The position numbers were made by a program, and so were the translations under genes. DNA of 64,000 nucleotides, from NCBI RefSeq assembly GCF_008326345.1, contig NZ_BJEN01000001.1, positions 248,001 through 312,000 of the forward strand, read 5' to 3'. The notes under the pieces are model-generated. The model was given only the letters and a program-made list of their open reading frames with translations, had not been told where the DNA came from and searched no databases. The stretch's first letter is position 1. Each line of letters opens with the position of its first letter. This DNA comes from Cutibacterium modestum. GTDB lineage: Bacteria > Actinomycetota > Actinomycetes > Propionibacteriales > Propionibacteriaceae. Below are positions 41,117 to 49,989 of this stretch, piece after piece.

Positions 41117-41953
41117 TCACTCAGCGTTATGAGCTGTCATGCTGTGCTCATTGTCCTTGCCGTGGCGGCCTTGCAGGACGATCAGTATGACGACCGCACC
41201 AGTAAAGACAACCAGAGCAGTAATGTCATTGAGCCGCCATTGTCCCACGTGATGAGCCGGATCGATGCGTAGCCGCTCAATCCAAAAACGCCCAAAGGTG
41301 TAGATCGCCACGTACAATGTGAACAGACGACCGTGGTCGAGCGTCCAACGTCGATCGGCCCACACCAGGAACGCGGCACCAGCCAAGTTCCACAACAGTT
41401 CATAGAGGAAAGTGGGGTGGAAGGTCGCGTACTGCAGATATCCCGCAGGGCGATGGGCTAGGTCGATCTCGAGACCCCATGGGAGGCTCGTTGGGCGGCC
41501 AAAAAGCTCCTGGTTAAACCAGTTCCCTAACCGTCCGATCGCCTGGGCAGCCAGAATTCCAGGGGCGAGAGAGTCCGCCACAGGGGCGAAGCGAATGTCC
41601 TTGTGCCGGCAATAAAGCAAGATTGCCAGACCGCCCAGCGTAATGGCTCCCCAGATGCCTAGACCGCCCTGCCAGATAAACAATGAGTGATACCACGTCC
41701 GACCTGGGCCGAAGTACAGCTGATGATCGGTGATGACGTGGTAGAGCCGTCCACCAATAATTCCGGCAATGACGCCGAGGGTACACAATTCCTCAAAATG
41801 TTCCTGCTTACCGTCACAAGCCTGATAGCGACGCTCACCACCGATGTAGGCAATGACGATGCCTGCGAGGATACACAGGGCGTAGATGTGGATAGTCAGC
41901 GGTCCAAGATGAAAAGCCCCGACTGATGGGCTGGGGATCGATAACTGGCTCAC
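41117..41953 (-). CDS. lgt: Phosphatidylglycerol--prolipoprotein diacylglyceryl transferase
   Basis: 278-residue membrane enzyme that attaches diacylglycerol to the lipobox Cys of prolipoproteins. It has seven or so helices and the family motifs: GGRLYHVITDH near 66-76, FIWQGGLGIWGAI near 91-103 and the signature GRLGNWFNQELFGRPT near 138-153, with the essential Arg and Asn/Glu. The last motif RFWIERLRIDP is near 217-227. Its start overlaps the trpA stop by 4 bases, the usual place for lgt below trpA in actinobacteria, so its expression may depend on the trp operon promoter. Confidence 0.95.
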   Translation of the reverse strand: MSQLSIPSPSVGAFHLGPLTIHIYALCILAGIVIAYIGGERRYQACDGKQEHFEELCTLGVIAGIIGGRLYHVITDHQLYFGPGRTWYHSLFIWQGGLGIWGAITLGGLAILLYCRHKDIRFAPVADSLAPGILAAQAIGRLGNWFNQELFGRPTSLPWGLEIDLAHRPAGYLQYATFHPTFLYELLWNLAGAAFLVWADRRWTLDHGRLFTLYVAIYTFGRFWIERLRIDPAHHVGQWRLNDITALVVFTGAVVILIVLQGRHGKDNEHSMTAHNAE

Positions 41954-42783
41954 CGGCGTTCTGCCCGTCGCGCTCCGGCCACCAGGTCATCGACGATGAT
42001 ACGCATCCGGTCAATTCCTGTCGCCACCAGGTCCCCCTGCTCTTCAGCTTCGACGAGAGCATGTACCAGGGCCGACCCGACGATGACGCCATCGGCAAAG
42101 GAACCAACCTCGGCGGCCTGGTCGCCTGTGGACACTCCCAATCCGACGCCTACGGGGATATCGGGGTTAACGTCCCTCACTCTGGCCACCAACTCGGGTG
42201 CTGCCGACGATATCTGGGGTCGAGTTCCCGTCACTCCCATCACTGAAGTGGCGTAAACCCAGCCGCGGCACGCCATGATCGTTGACGTTAGTCTTTCACC
42301 GGTGGACGAAGGCGCGACCAGGAAGACACGGTCTAGGCCGTGCGCATCGGAAGCTGCTATCCACTCCTCAGCCTCATCGGGGGTGAGGTCCGGGGTGATG
42401 AGTCCTGAGCCACCCGCGGATGCCAGATCGCGAGCGTAAGCGTCGACACCGTAGTGCTCGACAAGATTCCAATAGGTCATGACGACGCATGGAGTTCCGG
42501 TTTCAGCCACGGCTTCGGCGGTCAATAGGGTGTCGCGGGTGTGTACCCCGCGCTCCAAAGCTCGGGTGGTGGCGTGCTGAATGACGGTGCCGTCCATCAT
42601 TGGGTCGGAATAGGGCATTCCGATCTCGACGAGGTCGACGCCGATCCCGGTAGTCCCGGTCGTCAGGGCCTTCATGGCATCGATGGAGTCAGGAACCGAC
42701 GGGTATCCTACCGGAAGGTAACCCACGAGGGCCGGACGGTTCTCCTGGCGGGCTTTCAGGTAGGCGTCGGCACTGCTGGTCAT
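41950..42783 (-). CDS. trpA: Tryptophan synthase alpha chain
   Basis: 277-residue alpha subunit that releases indole from indole-3-glycerol phosphate. It has [11 protein letters not shown] near 18-28, the catalytic Glu in [20 protein letters not shown] near 50-69, the catalytic Asp region [20 protein letters not shown] near 118-137, and [14 protein letters not shown] and [13 protein letters not shown] near the end. The frame is intact, though its partner trpB is broken. It overlaps trpB by 4 bases and lgt by 4. Without a working trpB and trpE it may have no flux. Confidence 0.95.
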   Translation of the reverse strand: MTSSADAYLKARQENRPALVGYLPVGYPSVPDSIDAMKALTTGTTGIGVDLVEIGMPYSDPMMDGTVIQHATTRALERGVHTRDTLLTAEAVAETGTPCVVMTYWNLVEHYGVDAYARDLASAGGSGLITPDLTPDEAEEWIAASDAHGLDRVFLVAPSSTGERLTSTIMACRGWVYATSVMGVTGTRPQISSAAPELVARVRDVNPDIPVGVGLGVSTGDQAAEVGSFADGVIVGSALVHALVEAEEQGDLVATGIDRMRIIVDDLVAGARRAERR

Positions 42784-44025
42784 TCCATACCTCCTGTCGT
42801 AGCGTCAACGTTGCCGTCAATGTCGAACCACTTCAGGGCGGTGTCGACGTCCTTGTCCCCGCGACCCGATACCGTGATGATGATCACTGGTGGCTCGCCG
42901 TCGTGATCCGGTAGATCCTTCGCAATCTGTAGAACGCCAGCGACAGCATGCGCCGACTCAATAGCCGGCAGGATACCCTCGGTGCGGGTGAGAGTTCGCA
43001 GAGCCTCCATGGCCTCACGGTCGTTTACCGGCAGGTATGTGGCACGCTGCTGGGCCGCTAGCCAGGAGTGTTCAGGACCGACTCCCGGGTAGTCCAAGCC
43101 AGTCGAAATGGAGTGAGATTCCATCGTCTGACCGTCTGGATCCTGCAGAATATAGGTTCGGGTACCGTGCAGCACACCGACGGAACCTCCCGTGATCGAC
43201 GCTGCATGGCGTCCGGTCTCGACGCCGTCACCACCTGCTTCAAAACCGTAAAGACGAACCTCAGGGTCGTCAATGAACTCGGCGAACGATCCGATGGCGT
43301 TCGACCCGCCACCGACGCAAGCACAGACAGCGTCAGGAAGTCGTCCAACCCGATCAAGGCACTGCTGACAGGCCTCCGCAGAGATGACCCGCTGGAACTC
43401 TCGCACTATCTTGGGGAACGGGTGAGGCCCGGAAGCAGTACCGATGAGGTAGTGCGTGCCCTCAATGTGGGTCACCCAATCTCGCATGGCCTCGTTCATG
43501 GCATCCTTCAGCGTACGCGAGCCGGCTTCCACTGCAATGACCTCGGCGCCCAGCAGCTGCATGCGAGCCACATTGAGGGCCTGACGCTCGGTGTCGACCT
43601 GGCCCATATAGATCCGGCATTCCATGCCCATCATCGCAGCCACGGTCGCCGTCGCCACTCCATGCTGCCCGGCTCCCGTCTCGGCAATAAGGCGGTGTTT
43701 GCCCATTTTTCGGGCCAGCAGGGCTTGGCCCAACACATTGTTGATCTTGTGAGAGCCGGTGTGGTTGAGGTCTTCACGCTTCAGCAGGACCCGCACCGTA
43801 CGGCTGGTCTGCTGGGCGACGTACTCAGAAAACCGCGGTGCCTCCGTGAGCAGGGAAGGGCGCCCGGCGTAATTCCGGCGCAGATCCTCCAGCTGAGCGA
43901 TGAAGTCAGGATCGGCCATCGCGGCCTCAAAGGTCTCCGCGAGCTGGTTAAGAGCAGCCTGGAGAGCTTCTACCGCCGAAACGGTCGAAGTGGCCCTGAA
44001 CGTCGGGCAGGTCTCGTGCAGACAT
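42780..44025 (-). pseudogene. trpB: Tryptophan synthase beta chain, frameshifted near the 5' end
   Basis: The proper start is ATG 44025 with AAAGGAC upstream, encoding [18 protein letters not shown]. After codon 18 (GGT, 43974-43972) the frame reads RSSPGCS and stops at 43950. The correct frame resumes at [20 protein letters not shown] and runs to 42780 with all TrpB landmarks: PLP Lys in [32 protein letters not shown], and [14 protein letters not shown]. TrpB normally reads FGGRFVPEAL here. Loss of 11 bases (CGN TTY GTN CC) explains both the missing residues and the shift, and restores 418 codons. An internal ATG at 43919 could start a 379-residue protein lacking the N-terminal segment; activity would be doubtful. 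Confidence 0.88.
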
Positions 44026-44052
44026 GGTCGTCCTTTCCGTTAGATGTTAGGG

Positions 44053-44853
44053 TTAGACGGTGGCATGGTGGATCTTGCGCAGCACCTGTGCTGGTTCAGC
44101 ATGACGGACGAGCATCTCCCCCACTAACACAGCGTCAGCACCAAGGTCATGAGCTTCGACGGCCTCGTCTACACACCGAATTCCGGACTCGGCCACCTTG
44201 ACGACGCTTTCAGGCAGCTCGTCGAGGAGCTCACCGAAGATAGTCTTATCGACGTCAAGGGTCTTGAGGTTGCGCGCATTTACATCCACCACGCGGGCGT
44301 CAAGAGCTGCGGCTCGACTCGCCTCTTCAGGAGTATGAACCTCGACTAGTGGGGTCATACCCAGCTCGATCGCGAGGTCATATAGGCGCCGCAAGTCGTC
44401 GTCAGACAACGCGGCAACAATGAGGAGGATGAGGTCAGCCCCGTGTGCGCGGGCTTCGAGCACCTGATATTCCGTGACTACGAAATCCTTGCGGAGCACT
44501 GGAATCTCAACTTTTGAACGCACCGCGTCAAGGTCGGCCAGGGATCCCTGAAATCGGCGTTCCTCGGTGATAACACTGATAGCAGCGGCTCCCCCGGAAC
44601 GGTACCGATCGGCCAGTACGGCGGGATCATTAATGGCAGCCAGCTGGCCTTTTGACGGGCTTGACCGCTTGACTTCTGAGATAACCGACAGGCCAGGAGC
44701 CGTTAGCCTCGGGACTGGATCGATAGCGGGGGCTACGAGCTCAATGGCCTCACGAAGATTATCCGAGGTGACCATGAGCTGACGCTCGTGAAGGTCTTCG
44801 AGAACACCGGCGATGATCTCGTCAAGGACCGTTCCGGTAACAGTGGGCACCAT
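44053..44853 (-). CDS. trpC: Indole-3-glycerol phosphate synthase
   Basis: 266-residue (beta-alpha)8 barrel that closes the indole ring from CdRP. It has SVISEVKRSSPSKGQLA near 56-72 with the catalytic Lys, ISVITEERRFQGSLADL near 92-108, IPVLRKDFVVTEYQVLEARAHGAD near 117-140, VDVNARNLKTLDVD near 189-202, VKVAESGIR near 218-226 and GADAVLVGEMLVRHAEP near 238-254. All catalytic residues appear present. It follows the HGxxPAAW gene with adjoining stop and start (TGAATG) and precedes the damaged trpB by 27 bases. There is no fused trpF. Confidence 0.96.
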   Translation of the reverse strand: MVPTVTGTVLDEIIAGVLEDLHERQLMVTSDNLREAIELVAPAIDPVPRLTAPGLSVISEVKRSSPSKGQLAAINDPAVLADRYRSGGAAAISVITEERRFQGSLADLDAVRSKVEIPVLRKDFVVTEYQVLEARAHGADLILLIVAALSDDDLRRLYDLAIELGMTPLVEVHTPEEASRAAALDARVVDVNARNLKTLDVDKTIFGELLDELPESVVKVAESGIRCVDEAVEAHDLGADAVLVGEMLVRHAEPAQVLRKIHHATV

Positions 44854-45069
44854 TCAGCTCGCCCCACCATAACCCATAGCACGCATCACCAGGGTGACAA
44901 CGCCACCTAGCATGACTAAGGCTGCGCCGATGATGCAGGTGGTCCAACTCGGCCCGGCCATGGCACCAACGGTGGCTACGATGAAGCCAATGAGGGCGAC
45001 GATCGAGCCTGCCCAGTTTGCGGGACTCCCGCCGTGCTGATAGTGACGAGTAGCGCGATCAGCGCTCAT
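44854..45069 (-). CDS. HGxxPAAW-family small membrane protein
   Basis: 71-residue protein with the family hallmark near its start (QHGGSPANWAGS, residues 11-22) followed by two helices (about 21-40 and 45-64). Such proteins are found almost only in actinobacterial trp operons, between the Trp-associated membrane protein and trpC, exactly as here; their function is unknown. The frame is open to 45165, but ATG 45069 is right: GGAGGGAAC precedes it and the motif then sits at the usual distance from the N-terminus. Confidence 0.82.
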   Translation of the reverse strand: MSADRATRHYQHGGSPANWAGSIVALIGFIVATVGAMAGPSWTTCIIGAALVMLGGVVTLVMRAMGYGGAS

Positions 45070-45114
45070 GGTGTTCCCTCCGGTGGTCAGGCGCGGATTG
45101 TCCACGCAGCTGGT

Positions 45115-45135
45115 CAAAATGCGGGCTGCACCCGC
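45115..45135 (-). terminator. Hairpin followed by short T-run inside the trp operon
   Basis: On the minus strand GCGGG-TGCAG-CCCGC is followed by ATTTTG, a small terminator- or attenuator-like structure. It is located in the 156-base gap before the HGxxPAAW gene. No Trp-rich leader peptide is visible, so it may only reduce transcription into trpCBA. Confidence 0.3.
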
Positions 45136-45225
45136 GAGTTGGTCGAGGGTAGACGTCCGCAACACGGTGAATCCAGTGCTAATGCTACCCTGGTGCGCCG
45201 TCGATACGGGTTTGCTGACCCCTGT

Positions 45226-45873
45226 TCAGTTACTGCTGCTGTTAAAGGCTGACTCGTCAACAGGCAATTTTGGCGATCCTGTTCGCGACACTTCACTGTG
45301 AGATGGTGAGAATCCCGACTCGGCTTTGCCGGCTGGTGCCTCCGCTGCATCACCGACCGTTGGGTCTTCTCCCCTATCCAAAGCGTCCCAGGCTAAACGC
45401 GAGTCGCCGATGAATTCGCCCTTACGTCGAGCGGACCGACGGGGCAAACGGTCTGCCAGCGCTGCCAGCCCGATACCGCTGAGGCTCGTCAACACCCCCG
45501 CTACGAGGCATACCCAAGGCCAGGCGCTGATATGTACCTGGGGAGCTCCGGCACTGGTGCCTTTAGCGGCCCACTGATGCGCAGTGGCACTGCGATGGGT
45601 CACCACGATAGTCACGATCCCTACCCCTACAAGGGCCTGCAGGATCCCGGTGACCCGACGACCAGTCGTTCTAACCACAAACAGGAAAGCCACCGTGATG
45701 ACAAGCATCAAGGCAGCAGTCGTCATTAGGCCACCTGTGATCTCGGCCCCCGTCAAGCCAATGCCGGCCCGTTCCAGCCAGGTGCAACGTGAGGAAAGGC
45801 TGATAAGGGTAGCCGCCGCAATGGGGACGGCACCGAGCACGACTCGCCAGCCAGTTCGGATCGGAGATTTCAC
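45226..45873 (-). CDS. Trp-operon-associated membrane protein (TIGR02234-like)
   Basis: 215 residues with four hydrophobic helices (about 12-28, 42-68, 75-92 and 116-140) and a long polar Ser/Glu-rich tail. The helix pattern, a CTW motif after helix 1 (SSRCTWLERAG) and location immediately after trpE match the actinobacterial Trp-biosynthesis-associated membrane protein family. Its function is unknown; a role in tryptophan or precursor transport has been suggested only by association. Its ATG overlaps the end of the damaged trpE by 4 bases. Confidence 0.75.
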   Translation of the reverse strand: MKSPIRTGWRVVLGAVPIAAATLISLSSRCTWLERAGIGLTGAEITGGLMTTAALMLVITVAFLFVVRTTGRRVTGILQALVGVGIVTIVVTHRSATAHQWAAKGTSAGAPQVHISAWPWVCLVAGVLTSLSGIGLAALADRLPRRSARRKGEFIGDSRLAWDALDRGEDPTVGDAAEAPAGKAESGFSPSHSEVSRTGSPKLPVDESAFNSSSN

Positions 45874-47370
45874 TGCTCATCCTCTCGCAGAGCCGAGAGC
45901 GATCCCGCGTCCTGAACCGCCTGGATGACCGCGGCAGCTTTGTCCTCGCATTCGGCGTTCTTGCGGGATCCGACTGATTCCAGCACGATTCCGGTACCCG
46001 CCTGAACATGGGCCTCCTTGATTCTTGAGTACCGCAGTGCGGATCGCGATAGCGCAATCGGGGTTGCCCCGCAGATCGAAATACCCGACGACTCCGCCGT
46101 AGACACCACGCCGAGTCGTCTCAAGCTCCTCAATGATCTGCATAGCAGAAATTTTCGGCGCCCCCGACAATGTGCCTGCTGGGAAACAGGACATCGTGAC
46201 GTCGACGGCGTCCATTCCCTCAGCGATCTGACCGGTGACGGCAGCTTCGAGGTGCATTACGTGGGAATACCGCCCGACGTGCATGAACTCCGTGACATTG
46301 ACTGTCCCGGGAACGCAGACCCGGCCCAAGTCATTGCGGCCAAGGTCGACAAGCATGGTGTGCTCGGAACGTTCCTTTGGGTCGGACAGCAACTCGTCCT
46401 CCATGGCCCGATCCTCAACTGCGGTACGACCCCGAGGGCGGGTGCCGGCGATGGGGTGGGTCGTCGCCGCACCGTCAGCTACCGTTACTAGGGCTTCTGG
46501 GGAAGAACCAATCACGTCAAAACCAGGCAACCGGAGTAGATAGAGGTACGGGCTGGGATTAGCGCGACGCAGTTGCCGGTAAATATCGAGGGCATCAGCA
46601 CGGGTTTCGATGTCGAATCGCTGGCTTGGCACCACCTGAAATATGTCACCATTGCGAATCCGACCAACGGCTGTGTCAACCATCTTGTTGTATTCCTCCG
46701 GGGCTCGCTAGCGCTGCACCGGCACTGCGGGATGTTCGACAACACGGGCCGTCAAGGCCTCGCGCGACTCAGCCAGCCTCGCCACCATCGTGGCGAGAGC
46801 GGAAACCGCGGTGTCATAGGCCTGGCCGGGATCGATCCCATTGACCACCTGGTTTGAGATGAGCCACAGTTCACCACGCTGGTGATCAAGTACTGCAATT
46901 TCCCCGACTAACATGAGACATGCTGCTGGAAGACCAAGATCGTCGACGACGTCGTCACCGATGTCTTCAAGACGACGGACCGTGTCGTAACCGATATACC
47001 CCACGAATCCGCTCGTCAGAGGGGGAAGGTCAGGCTCTGCGGGGGTACTGAGGCCGGCCAGAGCCTCTTTGAGGGCACCCAAAGGATCATTGCTCACCGC
47101 CAAGCCAGCAGGCCTTTCGGCAACCCATTCCACCGAGTTTCCGTCGGTAATCAGAGCGCAGCGGGCGTTGACTCCAATGAAGGACCACCTCGACCAGACG
47201 CCAGACTCGGCTGACTCCAGCAGGAAAGTCAGTCCGCGATCACCACACAAATGCTGGTACAGGCCAACTGGGGTGTCACCATCACACACCAGTTTGGTTC
47301 GCGCCGAAACGACTGTGTGATTGACAGCAAGAGCAGCAAACTCCTCGCATGAGGGGGTGACGTCGATCAT
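45870..47370 (-). pseudogene. trpE: Anthranilate synthase component I, nonsense and frameshift
   Basis: TrpE makes anthranilate from chorismate. The N-terminal part is clear, including the feedback-site motif LTFLLESAES (near residue 52). Codon 221 is TAG (46710-46708), right before the conserved [20 protein letters not shown]. The same frame then continues with the catalytic domain ([57 protein letters not shown]) to IRTAVLKNQ. There one extra G (C run at 46016-46017 on the plus strand) shifts the frame; the neighbouring frame finishes correctly with [16 protein letters not shown] to 45870. Without both lesions the gene would have 499 codons. Two independent hits make loss of function near certain. 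Its ATG overlaps the hisI stop. Confidence 0.92.
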
Positions 47371-47744
47371 GACTCGGCTTCTTCGGCTAGCACAACATCT
47401 GCATCGAAACAGGTGTGATCGCCGGTATGGCAAGCTCCACCGATCTGGTCGACGCGTAGCAGGAGCGTATCCCCGTCGCAGTCGAGGTTCACCGAACGCA
47501 CATGCTGAGTGTGACCGGAGGTTTCCCCCTTGCCCCAGTACTTCTGACGAGATCGGGACCAATACGTGGCCCGTCGAGTTGCTAAGGTGCGGGCCAAAGC
47601 AACGTCATCCATCCATGCCATCATGAGGACATCCCCGGTCGTAGCGTCTTGCACCACGGCGGCCACTAGCCCAGCGTCATTACGGCGTAATCTCGCCGCG
47701 ATCGCCGGGCTAAGAGTTGGTTTTCCGGTCTGCACGCGCCTCAT
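47367..47744 (-). CDS. hisI: Phosphoribosyl-AMP cyclohydrolase
   Basis: 125-residue zinc enzyme that opens the adenine ring of PR-AMP in histidine synthesis. It has [24 protein letters not shown] near 27-50, the invariant [23 protein letters not shown] near 60-82, and the metal-binding [26 protein letters not shown] near 88-113 with its Asp and Cys. There is no HisE domain. The start is uncertain: ATG 47744 gives a normal length but has no clear Shine-Dalgarno sequence. It stands apart from the main his cluster and leads the trp operon, overlapping trpE by ATGA; this hisI-trpE order is common in actinobacteria. Confidence 0.9.
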   Translation of the reverse strand: MRRVQTGKPTLSPAIAARLRRNDAGLVAAVVQDATTGDVLMMAWMDDVALARTLATRRATYWSRSRQKYWGKGETSGHTQHVRSVNLDCDGDTLLLRVDQIGGACHTGDHTCFDADVVLAEEAES

Positions 47745-47832
47745 TGAACACCGGACGACCGACATCTTGAGACGGAACCGCGTTTCGGGCTGGTATTGGC
47801 AAGATGGACCCATAGCTTGAAGGAGGACCTGG

Positions 47833-48468
47833 ATGTCCATTGCACGAGACGAACGAGCCGGCCTGGCCGCGGACCTATCACGACTCGGCCCCGAAGCCCC
47901 AACGTTGTGCAAGGGATGGATGGCTCGAGATCTGCTAACCCACCTCCTGCTGCGGGAGAATGACCCGCTAGCCATCCCTGGGATGGCCGTCAGCGTCTTT
48001 GACGCCGTCGCTCGGGCGCGCGCCGACAAATTAGAAGCCTCAGGATCTTTTGAGGACCTCGTGGCCCGGTTCGCCCATGGTCCAGGTCGGTTCTCGGTCT
48101 TCCGTATCCCCGGTCTCGACTCGGCTGCCAACTCCATGGAATACTTCATCCACCACGAGGATTTGCTGCGAGCCCAGCCTGACTGGCATCCGCGAGAACT
48201 CGGTCAGCGAGTCGAATTACGGTTGGCTGGCATCATTCGCAAATATGGACGGGCTCTCACCCGCCGCTCCCCCGTCGGCGTGCGTGTCGAGATGGCTGGA
48301 CACACGGATCCCGTCACACTCCACCCTGGAGATCGCATCGTTACCTTGGTCGGGAAACCCTCGGAAATCATCCTGCTTCTTACCGGACGCACATCAGTGG
48401 CCCAGGTGGATGTGCTTGGCGAGTCCGCAACCATTGCGGCGTTTATGCGCTCCGACCACTCGCTGTGA
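47833..48468 (+). CDS. TIGR03085-family DinB-fold protein (mycothiol-type)
   Basis: 211-residue protein of the DinB/maleylpyruvate-isomerase-like superfamily that in actinobacteria is linked to mycothiol. It opens [29 protein letters not shown] and has the typical [13 protein letters not shown] near 30-42 and [15 protein letters not shown] near 98-112, supplying the metal-binding His set. Reaction and substrate are unknown. GAAGGAGG lies 7 bases before the ATG. It diverges from hisI and converges on gatB. Confidence 0.8.
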   Translation: MSIARDERAGLAADLSRLGPEAPTLCKGWMARDLLTHLLLRENDPLAIPGMAVSVFDAVARARADKLEASGSFEDLVARFAHGPGRFSVFRIPGLDSAANSMEYFIHHEDLLRAQPDWHPRELGQRVELRLAGIIRKYGRALTRRSPVGVRVEMAGHTDPVTLHPGDRIVTLVGKPSEIILLLTGRTSVAQVDVLGESATIAAFMRSDHSL

Positions 48469-48495
48469 AGTAGCCGGAGCACACCGCCGATTGGG

Positions 48496-49989
48496 TCAGG
48501 AGAGCTTTTCCAGGATGAGCTCCCTGACCCGCTTGGCATCAGCCTGACCCTTCATAGCCTTCATGACCTGACCGATGAGGGCACCAGCGGCCTGCACCTT
48601 TCCGCCGCGGATCCTCTCCGCGATTTGCGGGTTCGCGGCGATGGCATCGTCAACAGCGGAACCCAAGGCCGCGTCGTCGGAGACCACAGCCAGACCACGA
48701 CCGTCGACAACTTGCTGGGGGTCCCCCTCACCAGCAATCACTCCATCAATCACCTGACGAGCGAGTTTGTCGGTCAATGTGCCGTCATCGACGAGCTTCT
48801 GCAGCTGAGCGACCTGAGAAGGCGTCATGCCGACTTCGGCCAAATCCACGCCAGCCTCATTAGCACGACGCGACAGCTCAGTCAGCCACCACTTGCGGGC
48901 CGCGGTGGGCTGGCAGCCGGCATCGACCGTCGCTTCGAGGAGGTCAAGGGCACCAGCGTTGATAACTGAAGCCATATCTACGTCGGAGAACTGCCATTGG
49001 GAGGAAAGACGGCCCTTCTTGGCTGCTGGAAGCTCCGGAAGCTCGGCACGCAACTGTTCAACCCACTCCCGCGACGGCGCAATTGGCACTAGATCGGGCT
49101 CAGGGAAATAGCGGTAATCTTCGGCGTCGGACTTGTCACGTCCAGCAATGGTGTATTCGCTGGCCTCTTGCCACATCCGGGTCTGTTGACGGACACTGTG
49201 GCCCTCGGACAGCACGAATCCCTGACGCTGGATTTCGTACCTCAGCGCTCGTTCCACAGAGCGCAACGAGTTGACATTCTTGGTCTCGGTTCGAGTGCCT
49301 AGGGTCTCGCTACCCCGCGGCATGAGGGAGACGTTGGCGTCACAACGTAGATTGCCCCGTTCCATTCTGGCCTCGGAGACCCCGAGGGCGATCATAATGT
49401 CCCGTAGCTGGGCCATATAGGCACGCGCTACCTGAGGGGCTTTGGCCCCCAGTCCACGGATCGGCTTAGTGACGATCTCGATGAGGGGAACACCGGCCCG
49501 ATTGTAGTCCAGGAGGGAGTGACTGGCACCGGAAATACGTCCGTCAGAACCTCCGACGTGGAGGGATTTTCCAGCGTCTTCCTCCATGTGGGCACGCTCG
49601 ATCTCGACGCGGTAGGTTTCGCCATCTACTTCGACGTCAAGCCAGCCGTCATAGCAAATCGGCTCGTCATACTGGGAGGTCTGGTAGTTCTTCGTCATGT
49701 CCGGATAGAAATAGTTCTTCCGAGCCATGCGGCACCACTCAGCGATGTGACAGTTGAGAGCCAAACCGATCCGAATAGCCGACTCGACGGCATGACCGTT
49801 GATGGCCGGCATGGATCCGGGCAGCCCCAAACAAACTGGGCAGACGTTGGTATTGGGATCCTTCTCCGTGTCAGTTGAGCATCCGCAGAACATCTTGGTC
49901 GCGGTAGACAACTCGACATGTACCTCTAGCCCAATGACCGGCTCGTATTCGGCCATGACGTCGTCATAGGGCAACAGCTCGTCGGTCAT
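48496..49989 (-). CDS. gatB: Asp/Glu-tRNA amidotransferase subunit B
   Basis: 497-residue subunit of GatCAB, which converts misacylated Glu-tRNA-Gln or Asp-tRNA-Asn to the correct amide. It has [23 protein letters not shown] with Zn Cys (near 15-37), [15 protein letters not shown] (near 50-64), [21 protein letters not shown] (near 89-109), and [11 protein letters not shown] (near 162-172). The tRNA-binding YqeY-like domain ends the protein. ATG 49989 has GAGGGGAGAG upstream and overlaps the gatA stop by 4 bases; the open frame to 50037 is ignored. Confidence 0.96.
   Translation of the reverse strand: MTDELLPYDDVMAEYEPVIGLEVHVELSTATKMFCGCSTDTEKDPNTNVCPVCLGLPGSMPAINGHAVESAIRIGLALNCHIAEWCRMARKNYFYPDMTKNYQTSQYDEPICYDGWLDVEVDGETYRVEIERAHMEEDAGKSLHVGGSDGRISGASHSLLDYNRAGVPLIEIVTKPIRGLGAKAPQVARAYMAQLRDIMIALGVSEARMERGNLRCDANVSLMPRGSETLGTRTETKNVNSLRSVERALRYEIQRQGFVLSEGHSVRQQTRMWQEASEYTIAGRDKSDAEDYRYFPEPDLVPIAPSREWVEQLRAELPELPAAKKGRLSSQWQFSDVDMASVINAGALDLLEATVDAGCQPTAARKWWLTELSRRANEAGVDLAEVGMTPSQVAQLQKLVDDGTLTDKLARQVIDGVIAGEGDPQQVVDGRGLAVVSDDAALGSAVDDAIAANPQIAERIRGGKVQAAGALIGQVMKAMKGQADAKRVRELILEKLS

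Noticed and set aside
43920-44025. TrpB naturally starting at ATG 43919
   Set aside because: The true start with a good ribosome site and the conserved GHF..FGG segment is visible upstream, and the resumed frame [10 protein letters not shown] lies before 43919, so the short frame is the result of a lesion.
45070-45225. trp attenuator with a Trp-codon leader peptide
   Set aside because: The hairpin is present but no short frame with tandem TGG codons precedes it.
47745-48149. Long N-terminal extension of HisI
   Set aside because: The frame is open to 48149 but overlaps the diverging DinB-type gene and gives an Arg/Ser-rich sequence unlike any HisI.
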